DNA of 64,000 bases from Heligmosomoides polygyrus polygyrus (GCA_947396885.1 OX377202.1:21142001-21206000); one strand, 5' to 3'; positions 1 through 15,200 are shown, counted from the stretch's first letter. The notes: generated from the letters alone by a model not told the origin. Made by a program: numbers and translations.

Positions 1-295
1 AATCTGGCCATGAGTTGTTGATAGCATTTCTCCGCAGCCTCAGAATGACTGATTGATACAGCGAAACGGAGCTCAAATTACACACAGGAACACGAAGCGC
101 GCCACCTATATACAGGGGAAATATACACACAACCGAGAAGGAGAAGAACAGAAGCACTGAAGTGACATTATGCCGAAGTGGCTGGAAAGATCCAAGCGAT
201 CACACAGAAGTGATAGTGAAAAAAAGAAGCTCGTCAAGAGAAAAGTCACACCAAGTCCAACAAAAACATTTCATATAAATAGGCAAAATCGTCTC

Positions 296-3200
296 CTAGT
301 TCTTCCATTTCGTACCCTAAAATAAGTGTTCTTGTACTAGAGGCGACAAGATAATGAACGGTTAACGACGACTTACCGTATTATTCAGAGCAGCCATAGC
401 CTTATATGCATCAGGAGTGTTAGGAGTCAATTTGTTCGCGTATTTTGACAACCTCAAGCGATCACGTTGCGCCACCAAACATTCGATAACAATCTATAAA
501 CGAAATTTTTCGGGCAAAGCAGTGGCGTGATCCTTACCGATTCTGACAGAATTATGCCCTTTAGTACGAAAATTTGCCTTATAGATTCGAATTCGCTTGC
601 CTCATATAATTCGCCCCTGCTTCACATACCGTCGCAGAGGGTGACGGTTGATGCGAATCGAGATTCATGACTCGGGTTCTGCCCAGACCAACCGGTCCTT
701 CCATTCATCCAGGATTGACGAATTGCTACCAGATTTGTCTCAGAGGAACAAAACGCCGAGTTGAGCTTTGATTGGCCATCACAAGTATCATATAGGCCAA
801 ACACGCTTTCAAGCAGGCTGCACGGAAAGCAGAATGTACTGCGCTTCCCAAAAAGAGATTGACCAGCGCCGACCTTTATCTTCTATCCTTATTGCAGTTG
901 CCAAAAAACGATATCGAGTAAATGTAAAGTAATGTTGGTAAAAAACGAGCTGGCGAGAGCGTCTGCATCAGATGGTTCAAAGGTTGAGGTGTGAGTGACG
1001 TTGTTTCACAAGTACGAAACTGGAATTCGATTCTCATACCATGTTAAGCCTCCGCATTCTTGCATTTTTTTCAATGTTTGGCATTTATCACTTCTCGTTT
1101 CTTTAGCATATTGCAGTATGTTCTGCCAAATATGGGTTCTTCACTGCCAAATTTTGACCATTGGAGGCTCACTCTCGACTATAGACTGGTGCCATCAAAC
1201 GCTTCTCGTTATTTCTGGTTGCTAGCCAGGAATCGAGAATGAGTCACCGAAAGTCAAAAATCTAGAGCGAAATTTTAAGTATCATATTAAGACAGGCTAT
1301 AGTACGAAAACCTCATACTGAACTCATATTTAGCAGGTTTATACAGCAATATATGCTTAGGAAACGTGGAAAGTGATTAATACTAAACAACGAATAAACA
1401 CCGGAGTGCAGGAACTCGACATAGTATGGGAATTGAATCCCATGTCTCCTACATCAACGTCACTGACACCTGAACCACCGAACCTCTTGATGCCGACACT
1501 ACCTCCAGCTCGCTGATACCAATCAGCGTTGGTGGGTGTTGCTGGGCGTTGTCCGGTGCATAGCGTTCAATTTTTAAAACGAATTTTTTTACGGAAAATT
1601 TTCGTTAAATTTAAATTTTTTCATAAATCGTTAAACTCCGTGTAAAAAATATAATTGGCTACAAACCACTATTTCAAGTAAAAAAAATATCAAAGAAAAC
1701 CTTATATGTTTCAACTTCAAGAGGTTAATAGCTAAAGTTCAAGGAATCGAGTGTAACATTGCAATGTAAAATAAACAATTCATCATCATCAAACACAGAA
1801 AAATAAACAAGCCTGCAGCAACAAACTATCTAAGGGTGTGGAATAAGAGAGGTATGGAATTATCATGCATGATCATCACCGACAAGTCATCTTGAAATGT
1901 GCAGTCAAGTCAAAACCGGAGTTCCCCCCCCCCCTTTTCCTATTCCTTGCGAAACCGTTATGATTGTCTGTTCTACGAGCATATACAAACTCGACGCGTG
2001 CACCAGTCCATTAAGTACAGAAAGATTTAATAAAAATACAATTAAAAGCAGTCAGTAGAATGTTAACACGTTGTCGAACGCACGATTCCCGAGTGCCTGG
2101 TGCGTGGGACCAATCCATTTTTTGCAACGTCATGTGACACGACATCGTGTCACACGGTCCTATACCGCCGCAAACGTCAAGTGTTAACGTTCAGAAAAAG
2201 AAGCTTTGCTAATTCTTGTTATTAGTGTTTTTCTAAAATCTTTAAAATATGTCCAGCGACCAAGAAAATTTTTTCGCGGGCCCGGCGAAGAAATTTCTAG
2301 CTCCAAAATGCATTAAAGGATAAGGATAAGGGGCGGAGTTACTCAACCCCTATTCCCGCCACGCATTCTACTTCTACGGGATGTCGTGGAGGTGATTTCA
2401 ATGCGTATTTGGTCATACAATGACTTGCGGTGGCCAGCCGATTAACAACAGACACGCTTGGTACCAATTCACCAACCCCGGAGAGATGGGAGGCTTGATT
2501 GGCCTGGGCGGGAAATCCGAACCAAGAGCTTGGTATCGGGGCATGCGACACCCGGCACCTCCTCCGACTGCGCTACACGCGCCCCCAAAATGCATTTAGA
2601 AAAAATTTTAAAAATTTACAACAAATCCATGGAAAGATTAAAATATTCTTGCTGATTTAAATAGATTTTAGGAACACGGTCCTAATAGGGAGGATGAAAC
2701 CTGCAACATTAGTGAAGGCTACGGGTAAATGTGATAAACTCACTGAAAAAAAACTCCGTTAAAAATCCGTTAAATTTCAAAAAACCTTCCTTTAAGTCGT
2801 TAAGCCAAGTTTTAACAAAAAATGCCGTCAATTCTTTAAATTCGTTACATCGTTATGCAAAAGAAGTAACCAAGTATCGTAGTATTCCGGCCACCTTCTT
2901 AGATTGTGAGCGCTTATCTTCATTTGGTTACTTCTTATTCTACTTCTCCGGACTTCATACCATTACTATTTATAACAAATGTAGCAGATTGTATTGCCTA
3001 TCCTTTGGAACTGATTTTTAATCTAAGTTACATGAGAGCAGAAGTGCCTCGTAGATGGAAGCATGCATTTATCACTCCGACTCCGAAAAAGGCCCCTTTC
3101 TTGACCCAAAAAATTATCGGCTAATAAGTGTAACGTCAATCTTCGCAAGAGCGTTTGAAAAGATTGTTAAGAAGCACATTCCAACCCATTGAAGACCATA

Positions 3201-6200
3201 ATATCATTTCAAAGCACCAATTTGGTTTTATGAAACGGCGTTCGGTAGAAACCTCAGTCCTTAGCTCTCTAAACGAGTGGTCAACAGCTATGGATAGGAG
3301 AAAGCGGACGGATGTAATCTTTTTTGACTTTTACAAAGCGTTCGACGAAGTTCCGATTAATAAATTGCTATATAAGATGTAAAGAATTGGTACTCATCCA
3401 ATAATAGTGCCTAAATGTTTCTTTCCGGAAGAACATACCAAGTTAGGTTACAGTGTTCTCCGCGGTTTTTTCTTCTCCTAGTTGTGTTCCACAGAGGAAT
3501 GTCTTGTCACCTTTGCTATTTCTCCTGTATACCTACGAACTTCCTGAAGCTATCTTCAGCCTAGGGGTCAGCTGCAAAATGTATGCTGACGATGTGAAAG
3601 TTTATACTGAAGTGGACGGAGAAGAGCCTTCTCATGAAATCCAAGCCGCAATTAATTTTATTGAGAAATGGGCTACAACTTGGGAGCTCCTTTTGGCCGC
3701 AGAAAAATCGCATTGTCTTGCCATTCAGTCAAAGCATCAGCACAATTCACCAACTTATAAGCTCAAGGACACAGATTTAAGGCACGTAGAATTTAGGCGG
3801 CGTAATAGGCGCGTGATTTGGGTTTCCATATATCTAGTGATCTAAGCTTCGATTCCCATTATAAGGCAATTGTTAAAAAGGCGAATTATCGTATCTACAG
3901 CTTGTTCAAACAGCTCAAAACCAATGATTCTCTTGCAGTTCTTCGTGCATATAAGAGGTATGTTAGGCCTGTTTTAGAAGGCGGTACTTCAGTGTTCAAT
4001 CCATTCAAAAAGGAAGCCACTGCTCTTCTGGAAAGCGTCCAGAACAACTTCACCCGAAAATTATTTTTAAGATGTTTTGGAACTAACTATGACAACATAC
4101 CTAGCGGTCCAGACAGGGACAAACAGCTTAAGTTACCTTGCCTCCGCAGTCGAACGAAGATGGTCGACATGACCATGATGTTTAAGATTCTTACAAATAG
4201 AATTTCAACAGATCCCACGATATTTCTTGGTGCACCTCTGACTACGAGTAGGAGAGAGAACCTAAGGCTTTACCTTCCTGTTCCAAAATCGCAGGCGAGA
4301 TCAAACTTCCTCACTTACAGAAATCTTAAGGACTTGAATTTATTATTAGGTGAGGATGAGAATATCATAAATATGTCCGTGAGTTCGTTCAAGTCCTTAA
4401 TGGTACGTAAAAAGTTATGTTAAACGTGTTGTGTTTAATTTTATGTTTGTTGTAGTGTGTGTGACCTAGTATTTGATTTTCTGTCATTACTCATGACTAT
4501 GTTCATGTCTGATAAGTAAATAAATTTGGTTCTCTATTGTATACGCTTGTCTTCATTTGGTTCTCTAGTGAACGAATCTCCGAATTAGAGTTATTCGATT
4601 GTTCAACTTTCGAAAACCGCAAAGGATCGAGTTATCCGACTGCTCGACTCTCGCAAACTTCAAAAATTCGGGTTATTCGACTTTGACTGTTTGACTTTCG
4701 AGAAAATATCGATAAGCTCAACTCTGGTATTTACTAATTGATGGCCAGACATTCTTGCAGGGGTATCCATTTTCGCCTTTCAGACTACTCCTGAGACCGT
4801 TCCCTGGTAAAGGTCACTAAAACATTCTATCCTTAGGTTTAACAACACACTGTCGTAATGTCGCTGCAACAAATCTCTGTGAGCCCGCCACAATAAGGCT
4901 TCTATTTTGTATACACCACTAACTTAGCCAGAGTAAAGAAAGAAGCATATCAAACCAAACAACGGACTAGCTAACCTCACAAACATCGTACTTCTCAGCG
5001 AGCTTTAGTCGCTGGTCGGCATCGCTCACAGCGCGAAGGATCCTACAGGATAGCTAAAAACAAAAAACAGCAAATAAATGAATGAAATTCATCAAAGCAT
5101 GAAGTATGAAGCTTACATCCTTCGGTGGCGCAGTTGAGTTGATATACAGGATATGGAACAGATTCTGCCAACTGAACGGACAAGACAACTTCGGTGAGTT
5201 CAACGTTGCTGAAAAGCGAGTCAAAGGTCATTCTCGCAGGAAACACATCGGCAAGGCACAGCTCATCTACCAGTCATGTTTCGAGTTAAAATCGAGTAAG
5301 CCTTGTCAAACTGGACTTACCTCTACTCTGAAGAGCACCTAGCAGCGTTTTAGGCTGCAACACTCGCTCTACATCAGGCCACCTAAAATAAAAATAGAAC
5401 AATTACTTATGTTTATTATGAACGCATAAGGTAAACGTTTGAGGACGTAAAAACATATAATTTGCACCAAAAATGCAACGAGAAGTTAGCAGAACAACAG
5501 ACATCAGCAAGAAAAACAACCAAAAAAGAAATAAATGAATAGTTAATTAATTAATATTTGTATAACATTTTTATTTCTAGAGAAAAATAATAAATTAAAA
5601 GTTATCAAGCACATCAAAGAACCAAGCATATAGCACATTAGAGGATCAGTTCGCGCCATGCCAATCAAAAAGTTCGTCGCAACTTTTATTTGATCCGCAG
5701 TGTAAATGCCATTTACACGAAACTTCAAAGTGAGGTAGTATGTGCTCTCTGCAGTTGTTTTTGCTGTATCGTTACCAGATGTCAAACTGCATGCAAACAA
5801 AAATTCTGCTAATCGAATAAAAATCGCGGTATCTTTGACGAGGGTATGGCGCAATCTCTATATTGGCACTAAAAATGACCGCCTTCCTGCTCTTTAAGCC
5901 AAGATTTGAACCATTATTTTTCCTCGAAAAAAGTTTATAAAATCTCAAACAATATGTTCACTTATTGGGTAGGTGAACTGAAACTTCATAGATAGTTATC
6001 CTAAAATTTGTTTTAAACAAAAAAATTATTCCAACCTTTTTAGTGAGTGAGTCTCTGGTTTAATGTAGAAGAAAATCATTTCGATTTGGAAGAGTTCGCT
6101 CAACAGTCTCACCAGGAGACGATCTCAACGGTAGGTCGGAACGACCCAAGTGTTGTATATGGGCAGAATCGCCTCCCTCTGGGAAACAACAAAATGCAAA

Positions 6201-9200
6201 TATCTCGAGCCCAATACAGCTCTGCGCAGAGTTAGGGACGACAGAAGTTGGGCCGTTGGCGGCGTTAGCCCTTTGCCTGCACGCTTAGGGCGAGCTCATA
6301 TTGGCTGGAAACGCGATTATTGGGATTACACCGCCCCTCTACCCACTGCGCCACCATCGCTCGCTCGTCATCGCTGCTTCCAGCCAAGTTGAGCGCGCCC
6401 TCCGCTTGGAGGCATAAAGTTAACGCCGCCAACGGCCCAACTTCCGTCGCCCCTACCTCTGTGCAGAGTTGTATTTGGGTCAAGATACTTGCATTTAGTT
6501 GTTTCCCAGAGAGAGGCGATTCTGCCCATATACAACACTTAGGCCGCTCCGACCTACCATTGAGATAGTTTCTTGGTAAGGCTATTTTAGAAAAGTGTCC
6601 AATTCCACGTAAAAATGATATAAAGTAAGAGCTGAAGAGACAAATGAAGTAACGGCAGTCCAAGACTAACCTGCTCTGCTTCGCCAGCGCCGACACACTA
6701 GTCCACACGGCTTCTTTGTCCGTGATTCGAAACGACTCTCGAATACCGGCAGGATTCGCTAGCGAATGCTGCGAAATTAGCGCCGTAAGTGATATAGAAG
6801 AACTAATAAGCGGGGAAACGACTGATAAGAAGACGTACCACCGGCACATCGTAGTGGTAGAGACAGCAGTAGTAATACGTCGCAATAACCGACTTCCCTA
6901 CAAGCGACGCATTCTTCGGAAACGCCGTGAAAATGGCGTTTTTGCTTTGATCGTCGGCTACCTTAAAAGCAGGTGTGGATGAAAATATTTATTTATTCTG
7001 TACATGAATAACTATGCAAAAGCAAAAGAACGCGAAGGAACATAATCTATAGTCATTGTAAGCAGGGAAGAACAAAACAAACAACAAGAATCAACCTAGT
7101 AAGGAGGAAAACTACTATGCTGCATCTTGAAGATACCGACCAAGGTTTCATACTGCCATATTAGGCTTGGTGAGAAGTGTCTCTTAGGTTTAGATCACTT
7201 TAAGAATTCAGAGCCAGCACGGCAAGTGAAAAACTGAGACCATATTCCGTGTTTTGATCTGGGAAACTAGATCTTCCACTGAACACCCCTTGTTCTCGAT
7301 GAAGAAAAGGTATAGCTTCTGAAGCCTTTCAATTTGACATTTTTCCATCATCTGGACGAAACAGTAGTACGAAAGAATAGGATGTCGATATAGCTCTCAA
7401 ACTGTTACACCGATTGGCCGCCGATCTAACGATAAGATTGGACCAAGCCCTAAACGTCCAGATGAACTAATACCTACATTTATCGGCATCTGTCGTTCCA
7501 GTAAACTGACGTAATCGTTAACCACTGCTGCCTCAGCCGCCAGCTGAGGGTCGCTGAAGCCACTACGAGCGCACTTCTTCAGCGCTTGAACCTGAAAGTG
7601 TCGATATTTACGAAGCGAAACGAAGACTTCCCTATCGAAATGCCAAGCCAGTACAAGCTCCACCTTAAAAAATGGGTGTATGGAAGTCCTCCCAATAGCC
7701 ACAGGCTTGCTCAGCATAAGGCGAACTAACAAAATTGAAATAATTCTAGTTCAGAAGCTTATTGATGTTACATAAATTTTTATGACTCTCGCCTTTCAGG
7801 CCAATTTGAAGAAAGAGGGTGACGGGGAAATCGGGCGCCCACAGATCCTAAGAAAAGCATAAAAAGAAGGGGAAATAGCGAGAGGCAGAAGAGATAGACT
7901 GAGGACCGTGATAAGTCGACCTGGGGTCGGATTCATCAACGACTTACATTACTTTAACAGAGAATTCACAGCGGAAAACTCGGATAACGCGGCTTATCGC
8001 TTACCATGTTCTACCATATCGCTTGATAAGCCGCGCTAGCAGGCATTTCGGTTGTATTTGTTTTACGTTGAATTGCTGTAAGTCGTTGTTGAATCCGGTC
8101 CAGGTGTTATTCTGGCTCATTTTATACCATTTTCACGTCAAACAAGCACTTTATCAAATTGTGCACTTTTCTTACCAAATTTGTCATTTTTCAAACAAAC
8201 GTGTACACTCTTCTAAGCTAGCTTGACACTTTTGACGTAAAACTAGTGGCCTCTTCATACTTGGCTACGGGCGAGAAGGGAGCGATTGGTCCGGCAGGCA
8301 AATCATACGTATCGAATTTTGCTAGGCGACCGCTCGGGAAAAATTGAAACGGCCGATAAATCGCTTCCATGCTTCACGAGATACGAAAAGGCTCTAAGCA
8401 TTTTCCAAATCAAAACAAGCATCTTCCTAAATATGTCAGAAACACTCCGAGAAAGTTGAAATATTCTTTGTCCAGGGAAAATAGAACACAGCTTCTTAGA
8501 AAATTCTTAATTCACCTACCCCAAAATGTGAATGCACTGTTTGAAATCTTACAAAATTTTGGTTTTCAACGAAAAATAATCGATTAAAGCCCATTTTAGC
8601 GTGCAATAAGACAACAATTCTTTTAGTGTATTACAAGAAAAGATCGCGTCATGCACTCGTATACCTCGTCGCGATTTTGATTTAGTTGATAGTGTAAATC
8701 GTTACCTGGAACAGCTAAGCAGAGATGTGTACTTTCAGGAAGTTTTTGCTGCACCGCTGACAAGTGTACAACAACACGCAAACACAATTTTTGCCATCAA
8801 TAAAAAACTGCGACGTGCTAGACGAGTTTATGGAACAATCTCTTCTTTTAGCACGAGAAAAATTGCTGCCTTCCTGCATTTCAAAATAACCTCGAATCAA
8901 AATATTTCCTAGAATAATTATAAAATTATATGAGAAAATTTGAAGCAGTGTGTTCTTATTAGGGCAGGTGAATTAGATCTATCCTGGTAGAGAGGGGGCA
9001 ACGTAAGATGATTTCAGTTGTATCACTCCAACTGCCACCAATAGCCGTCAATATCATAGGGCAGCACGTGAAGCTCATGGACAACTTTATGGAGAGAAAT
9101 TGTGAGTAAAGGCCCCCACAGAGTTCTGCGGCAGTGCCGCGGCCCTATGCTTAACCATAAGGCAGAGACGCAGAGCTCGCCGCCGGCGGCGTCCCTGCCC

Positions 9201-12200
9201 TATCCTTAACCATTGCGGCGAGCGCCGTTGCCGCAGAACTCTGTGGGGCCTTTAAGAATACCGTCTGCCCCCCCCCCCCTCCGCTTTGATGTGGATAAAT
9301 GCAGAGAAATTTAAAAAGCCGAAGAAAGTCATACATTTTCCTCAAACAAAAACTGTTTTAATTGCCTACGAAAGGGTTCTATTTTAAAGTAGATAAAGCT
9401 AGCCCATTTGACATGCGACACTTGGACGTGCTCGTGGCTACCCACAATTTGGCGGCGGTATCGTAAGGAACAGGGTGACTTCGAGTTCTTAGGGCCTGCT
9501 ACAAAATGGATAGCTTTCAACATATCGTGATGAAGGCAAAGTCATGGCGCACTCCCGCGAGGACAGCGAATGTCTGTTTTTAGCCCTTTAAAACCAAGAA
9601 CTGTATAGAATACAGTTTCTCCGAAAAATAGAAACCATCGCACCTTCTGATCCGGTACCTGATGTCGAAGCGCCGCAGAAAACTCTACCATAGCTGCGTC
9701 AGCGTTTCTACCAAGAGCACTGAAAACGCTTCGTTCAGAATGAACTACCGGTTGAGCAGCAAAGTTCCACATAGAAGGAGTGGAAAAAACCGGTGCGAGA
9801 AAGCCGTAGGAACCTACAACAACGTGGTCGTTAACTCCTCGTGGTCTCGGGCAACCTTCAGATAAGCTATATATTCCTCTGCTGCCTGCGACCTCCTCAG
9901 CAACAAATCTCGAAATAACGAGTCCATTAAGGTGCTCTTCAGGAACAGAACCACCTAAATTACAACGACCATCGAGCGCAAAAAAAAGATAAAGCACCAC
10001 GTCAACAGATCCCTGTTTGAGATGCGCAACGCAATCCGCTTCTTCTGGCAAGCCTTGATCGAAATAAGCGCGCTTTTCATTTATGAACCATGAATATTTT
10101 AGACCAGAAAAGGCGGATCTATGGAAGTCGGGGGTGGCGCAAAACATAACTGAAAAATATGCAAAAAATTTACTTAGGATTCAAGTACCGGACCCTAGAG
10201 AACAAAATAGGACCTAAACTGACTAAATTCACAAAAATATAAAAAAATACAATCGGCTTAGGAAGCGGTTGCAAACAGACAAGGCTATGTGCCTCCTCAC
10301 TATAATAGATCACTATAATAGGGTGATAATTTGTCAGGCGACGGTCAGCTGCATTCGAATGCGCTTTGTCCGCCCAGACGTCTTTACACTGCAGCGATTT
10401 GTTTGTTTGTCTATTTGTTCTCTTGTTTTATGGATCACGCTTTGTCCTCTTGAAGCTAGTCCGCGAGCATAAAGTCAATTGTTTAATAATTTTTAGTTAA
10501 GTAGATCCAAAAAAGAGCTTATGGCCCGATATGTCGACAAATATTTGACTATTTCGAACTTCAATATTAAAAAGACGAATACGCAAACACGAAGCGCAGG
10601 AGAGGAACGATCATAAGGAATTTAATAAGTGCGTACGGCTAACCAAATCAAGAATGTGCTTATTTCGATCAAGTTTTCTGTTTTCAGAAACTGTGAATTA
10701 ATTAAAGCTAGTCCACTATCAACATAGTTTTATTCATTATAAGCGTTCCCCCTTAACCGCTTTGAAGTGCTTCGTTAAAATGTTGTATTGCGTTCACGAC
10801 TAAAGGCCCCCACAGAGTTCTGCGGCAACGCCGCTCGCCGCAATGGTTAAGGATAGGGCAGGGACGCCGCTGGCGGCGAGCTCTGCGTCCCTGCCCTATG
10901 ATGAAGGGTAGGGCCGCGGCGCTGCCGCAGAACTCTGTGGGGGCTTTAAGTCACCCTCATCATGATCCCTTCCTTAATCTAACCAGCAGAAAAGAAGGAA
11001 ATGTAAAAGGTTGTGGGTCAAACTGGGCAGAACTTTGGATCTGTCTAACATAGCGCACTACATAATAAGTAAAATGATGCCCTTTAAAAGAAAGGAAAAC
11101 AAATAAAAACAAAAACAAATGACCAACCGCTAATATAACGTTGCTGTCGACTATGTCTATAGCAGCGTCCAGTAGCTGAGCCTTCTCTTCCTTGGATCGG
11201 TACCACTCCAACGACACTGGATCACCTTTGAGTAGACGACGAACTGCTTCTCGAACGTCCGGTGCTCGATATCGATCGTGTCGAACTGCCTGATATTTGC
11301 AAAAACGTTCTCAAAACTGCAACGTATATTATTAAGCTATGCTTTATCATCATGGTTGACTGAATGTGCCACAAGAAACTACCGCATGCACTGAACCGTT
11401 CAGTCATGTGGCCCATAGATGTGATTCAAATGCTTTTGCACAGACTTTGGACGCAGCTGCCGAACTGTTCGGACAGTCGCGCGAAAACATTGTGCGTTTC
11501 TGGAGGCGGTAAGCAGCCAAGAAGAAATTCCAGAGGTTCTTTCTTACAGGTTCTAGAACGCTATTGCCTAAAAAAGAGCTCAAAAGAGAGAAATTTGCCA
11601 CTGCTTCGAGGGATTTTGGACCAATATATTCTTTGAAAGCATCTATTCTACACAATTTTCATGTCAAAGTGTAAAATTTGGAAATCGAATTGGGCGATAA
11701 ACTGATACTTTTCAAATCAAGTTGGAAACTCCTAAAAAACCTAAGGACCTGCTCATATTTCGCGACGGAAGCGACAGGAGCGATTGGTCAACCGACCAAT
11801 CGCTCCTGTCCGACCAATCGCTCCTGTCGGTCCTGTTGTGAAGTATGAACAGGCCCTAACGCTTTTGAAAGCAAACTGAGCTCCTTTCAAACTAAAGCGA
11901 GCATTTTGCAGATCAAACTAGACCCTACGAAAAAATTACAACATTTTTTTGTGCAAAGAATAGTATGACTTCCTTTGAAAATTTTATTTATCGAGGAAAA
12001 ATGATGATTTAGCTTATTTTGAAGCGCAAGAAGGCAGAAATTCTTAGCGCTAAGAGAAGAGATTGCGCAACGCACTCGCTCATAATGTCTCAATTTTGCT
12101 CTGATTGATAGTGTTGGTGATGCTTACTTAACACGGAGAAGTGAAGATATATGTCTTTCACAGCTGTTTTTTGTTGTCCCATTTCACAATTGCGCACCTT

Positions 12201-15200
12201 CACGCTGACATAAGTTTTTCCTTCAAACAATCAATAAAGTGCTGCCTTCCTGCTCTTTGGAATGAACCCTAAACCACTATCTTTAAGCGAAAAATAAAAT
12301 TAGCCGCATAATCCTCATCTCACCCTCATTTTCTTCCATACAAACCTGACGAGTTGTGCAAAAAATTTTTAAAATGAAAACCTCAAAAGCAGATGCATGT
12401 ATTGTAATTGTAGGAGGAGATCTAAACCTGGTTTCGCTTGAGAGAGGCTGTCAGATGTGCAGATGTGCAAGAGCAACACTGTAGACTGCCCCCTCTAGGC
12501 TAGCGTCTGAAAATTTTACAAAATTTCGAAGAGTATGTTCAGTTTTTGGGACTGTGAATTAGAAAACTTCAAAAAAGTTATTCTAAAAATTATCTTGAAC
12601 AAAAAATTTTTCTAACCTTTTTGGTGGGTCTTTAGTTTAATGCAGAAAAAGAACATTTCGAATTGGAAGAGTTGCTTTGATTTTAAAGGTCTTAGGCTAG
12701 CTTAGAAGAGTATCCAATTCGACGTGAAGGTGATATAAACGGCTTGCCATTTTAGGCTTTTCATCGAATAATCTCAGTCCACTTTTGTCTATCTATAGAA
12801 ATCCCATGACTCACCTCCAAGTGACGTTGAAGCTTACGGTGCTCCGCTTTCAAACGAGAATAGTCCAAGTCTAATCGATTTGCATCGCTCGGCAAGCTGC
12901 TTACGCTACACTCTGAGACAACAGATGCTGCAGACGGACCTCCAGCATGCAGAGGGGATGATTCTGTCTGAATGAAGTGCAATCAGAAATCAGCTTAGAT
13001 AAGAGAATTTACAAAAAAGGAAATAAGGACAACTCTTATGTTAGGTAATCATTATGTGGGATGCGCCAAGCCCTCGACTTCTATTGAATATCGTGAATAC
13101 TCCTCGAACATGTACATAGAAGTGGCATGCGGTGGCCAGCCAATAGACAACACCGCGTTTCCTTCCCAGATAAGTCTTACACGATTTCACTGGGATGGGG
13201 GTTCAGTTAACTTCTTTTGCCTACATGAGTAGTCGCTTCCGTCCCTCCCGTGGCGAACTATGAAGAGGCCTTTATTCACCAAACGCTCAACCCGGTACTT
13301 ATAGAGAGGCGGGACCTTGCGCGTAAAATGAGTGCTTTTGGTTGGGTTCTCTGTTAACGTGGAGGAGAAGATAGGTCAAACAGGGTAAAGAATTACTGGA
13401 TGTGGCCAATTTGGTGGTGAACTGGCCTCGTATTTTCTCTACGCACACGGGCCCGCTTCCCCAAGAACCTTTAAGGGCCTATTCATACTCCACGACGGGA
13501 GCTACGGCAGCGACAAAGCAAAGCATACCTATCGGTTTTTCCCAGGCAACCGCTCGGAACTGATCGATACGTATACTTCGCCCTGTTGCATCCGGCTGTG
13601 CCGCCGCTCCCGTCGCGAAGTATGAACAGGCCCAAACCTTATTGAATTCCTAGTGATTTTGAATATAGGAGCCAAAAAACCAGTTTGTTCGGGGTAGACG
13701 ATGATTGAAAAAAACCATAAGATGACCTTTCTCCATCTCTCCTGCCCGATTGGCCATTTTACAACAAGCATTCTAATTCATACCTCGATCTTGAAGTTGG
13801 CGGTCTTGTGATTGATAAAATCATCGACGGCTTCTTCCCGTCGTGCTTCTTTCTTCAGAACAGTCGCTCTAAAACTAAGGAGTTTCTTTCAAAGAAGAAA
13901 AACAAAAGAAACCCTAATACTCACCCTATAGAGTTTGCAGTGGTCGGGGAGTTGTTCGGCAACTGAGGTATTTTAGCACTGAACACTTCTCGCACCTCGA
14001 ATAGATTGTCCACAGCTGCACGAGCGGCCCACTGGAAGTTATTTTGCCTATAGATTGTACATGAAAGCGGCTGAACACTTTTTATCTTCTATTAGCATTG
14101 GAAAATTCGGAAGTCGCATTGGAATTTTGTTACTCACCAGCAAAGATAGGCAGAATTTTTTTTCTGTTGAAAAAGAGAGAAAGACTAAAGGCAGAACGGA
14201 ATGGCTCAAAAAGGCCAGAAACTGGAATACGAAACATGGAAACGGAAATAACACGTATTCGCCATGGTTTAAAACTGCACCCGAAACGGAGCCTGCAAGT
14301 GCTTTTTTCGCATTTCTTCTTGCACAAAACTTCCAAAACTCCCAGGCAAGGAAGACCTTTCACATACACATCCTCTCCAAAATGTGATACAACTAAGCAC
14401 TAATTCGTATCACTATGGTGTTACTGTTTAAATTACGGCACAGTAGAGAGAACAAATGCAAATCGCTGCGTCCAGCCCATTCACTTCTTCCTTACCGAAT
14501 TCCGAGTAGAACATTCATAACGACTTTTTTATTGCAGAAATCTCATTTCCTCAAGGTATCTTGTAAAGCTCAAACAAAAACTGATTCAGATAAGGGCTAA
14601 AACTGAAATAGCCGCTTACGTCATTTATCCTTCAGTGAACAATCTCCCTAGCTTGAATGATCCCAACGTTTCCAAACATTTCGATTATGGATCACTTCAT
14701 GGCTGGAGAGACATCTCCGTACTCTACTTCGGCAAGTCTTCCACTCCTCAAACACGGTGCTCAGATTCCATTCTGGGATCGAAGATGAAGAGATAACTGA
14801 TCATTCATGATAGCTCTACACTTCCGCAGAACACTCATGCTGCTCGGCACTAGGAACGTCTTCCTGATTGGGAGATGGCATAGCTGGACAACTCCCTATA
14901 CGGTACTTACAGCAATAGTTTTGTTTCAGAATTCAATAACTATCCCAGTTAAATAAAATAACAACTCAGACTATGCATCTAATGATGCCCACTAAAAATC
15001 TTTCATTGATCTTCTATTGTATTGCAAATGTGTCCCAATAATCAAGAACATCAATGTGATCATGGAGTGGAGGAGCGCATGGGCAATCCTCGCCGAACGT
15101 TCCGCTTCCTGTCATTGGAGTACGAGCTCATAATTAAGTTTTGTAGGTATGTAGCTAAAGCTGCTAGATCAAGAATATTCAGATCTATCCTAGTCCGGGG

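Noticed and set aside
6265..6885. 206-codon minus-strand open frame
   Set aside because: It runs through parts of spe-39 exons 8-10 region, an intron and one arm of the palindrome; only the 6671-6768 part is coding.
9542..10147. 201-codon minus-strand open frame
   Set aside because: It is in a different frame from spe-39 exons 6 and 7, which lie inside it with good splice sites and clear family similarity. The long frame itself has no recognisable content.
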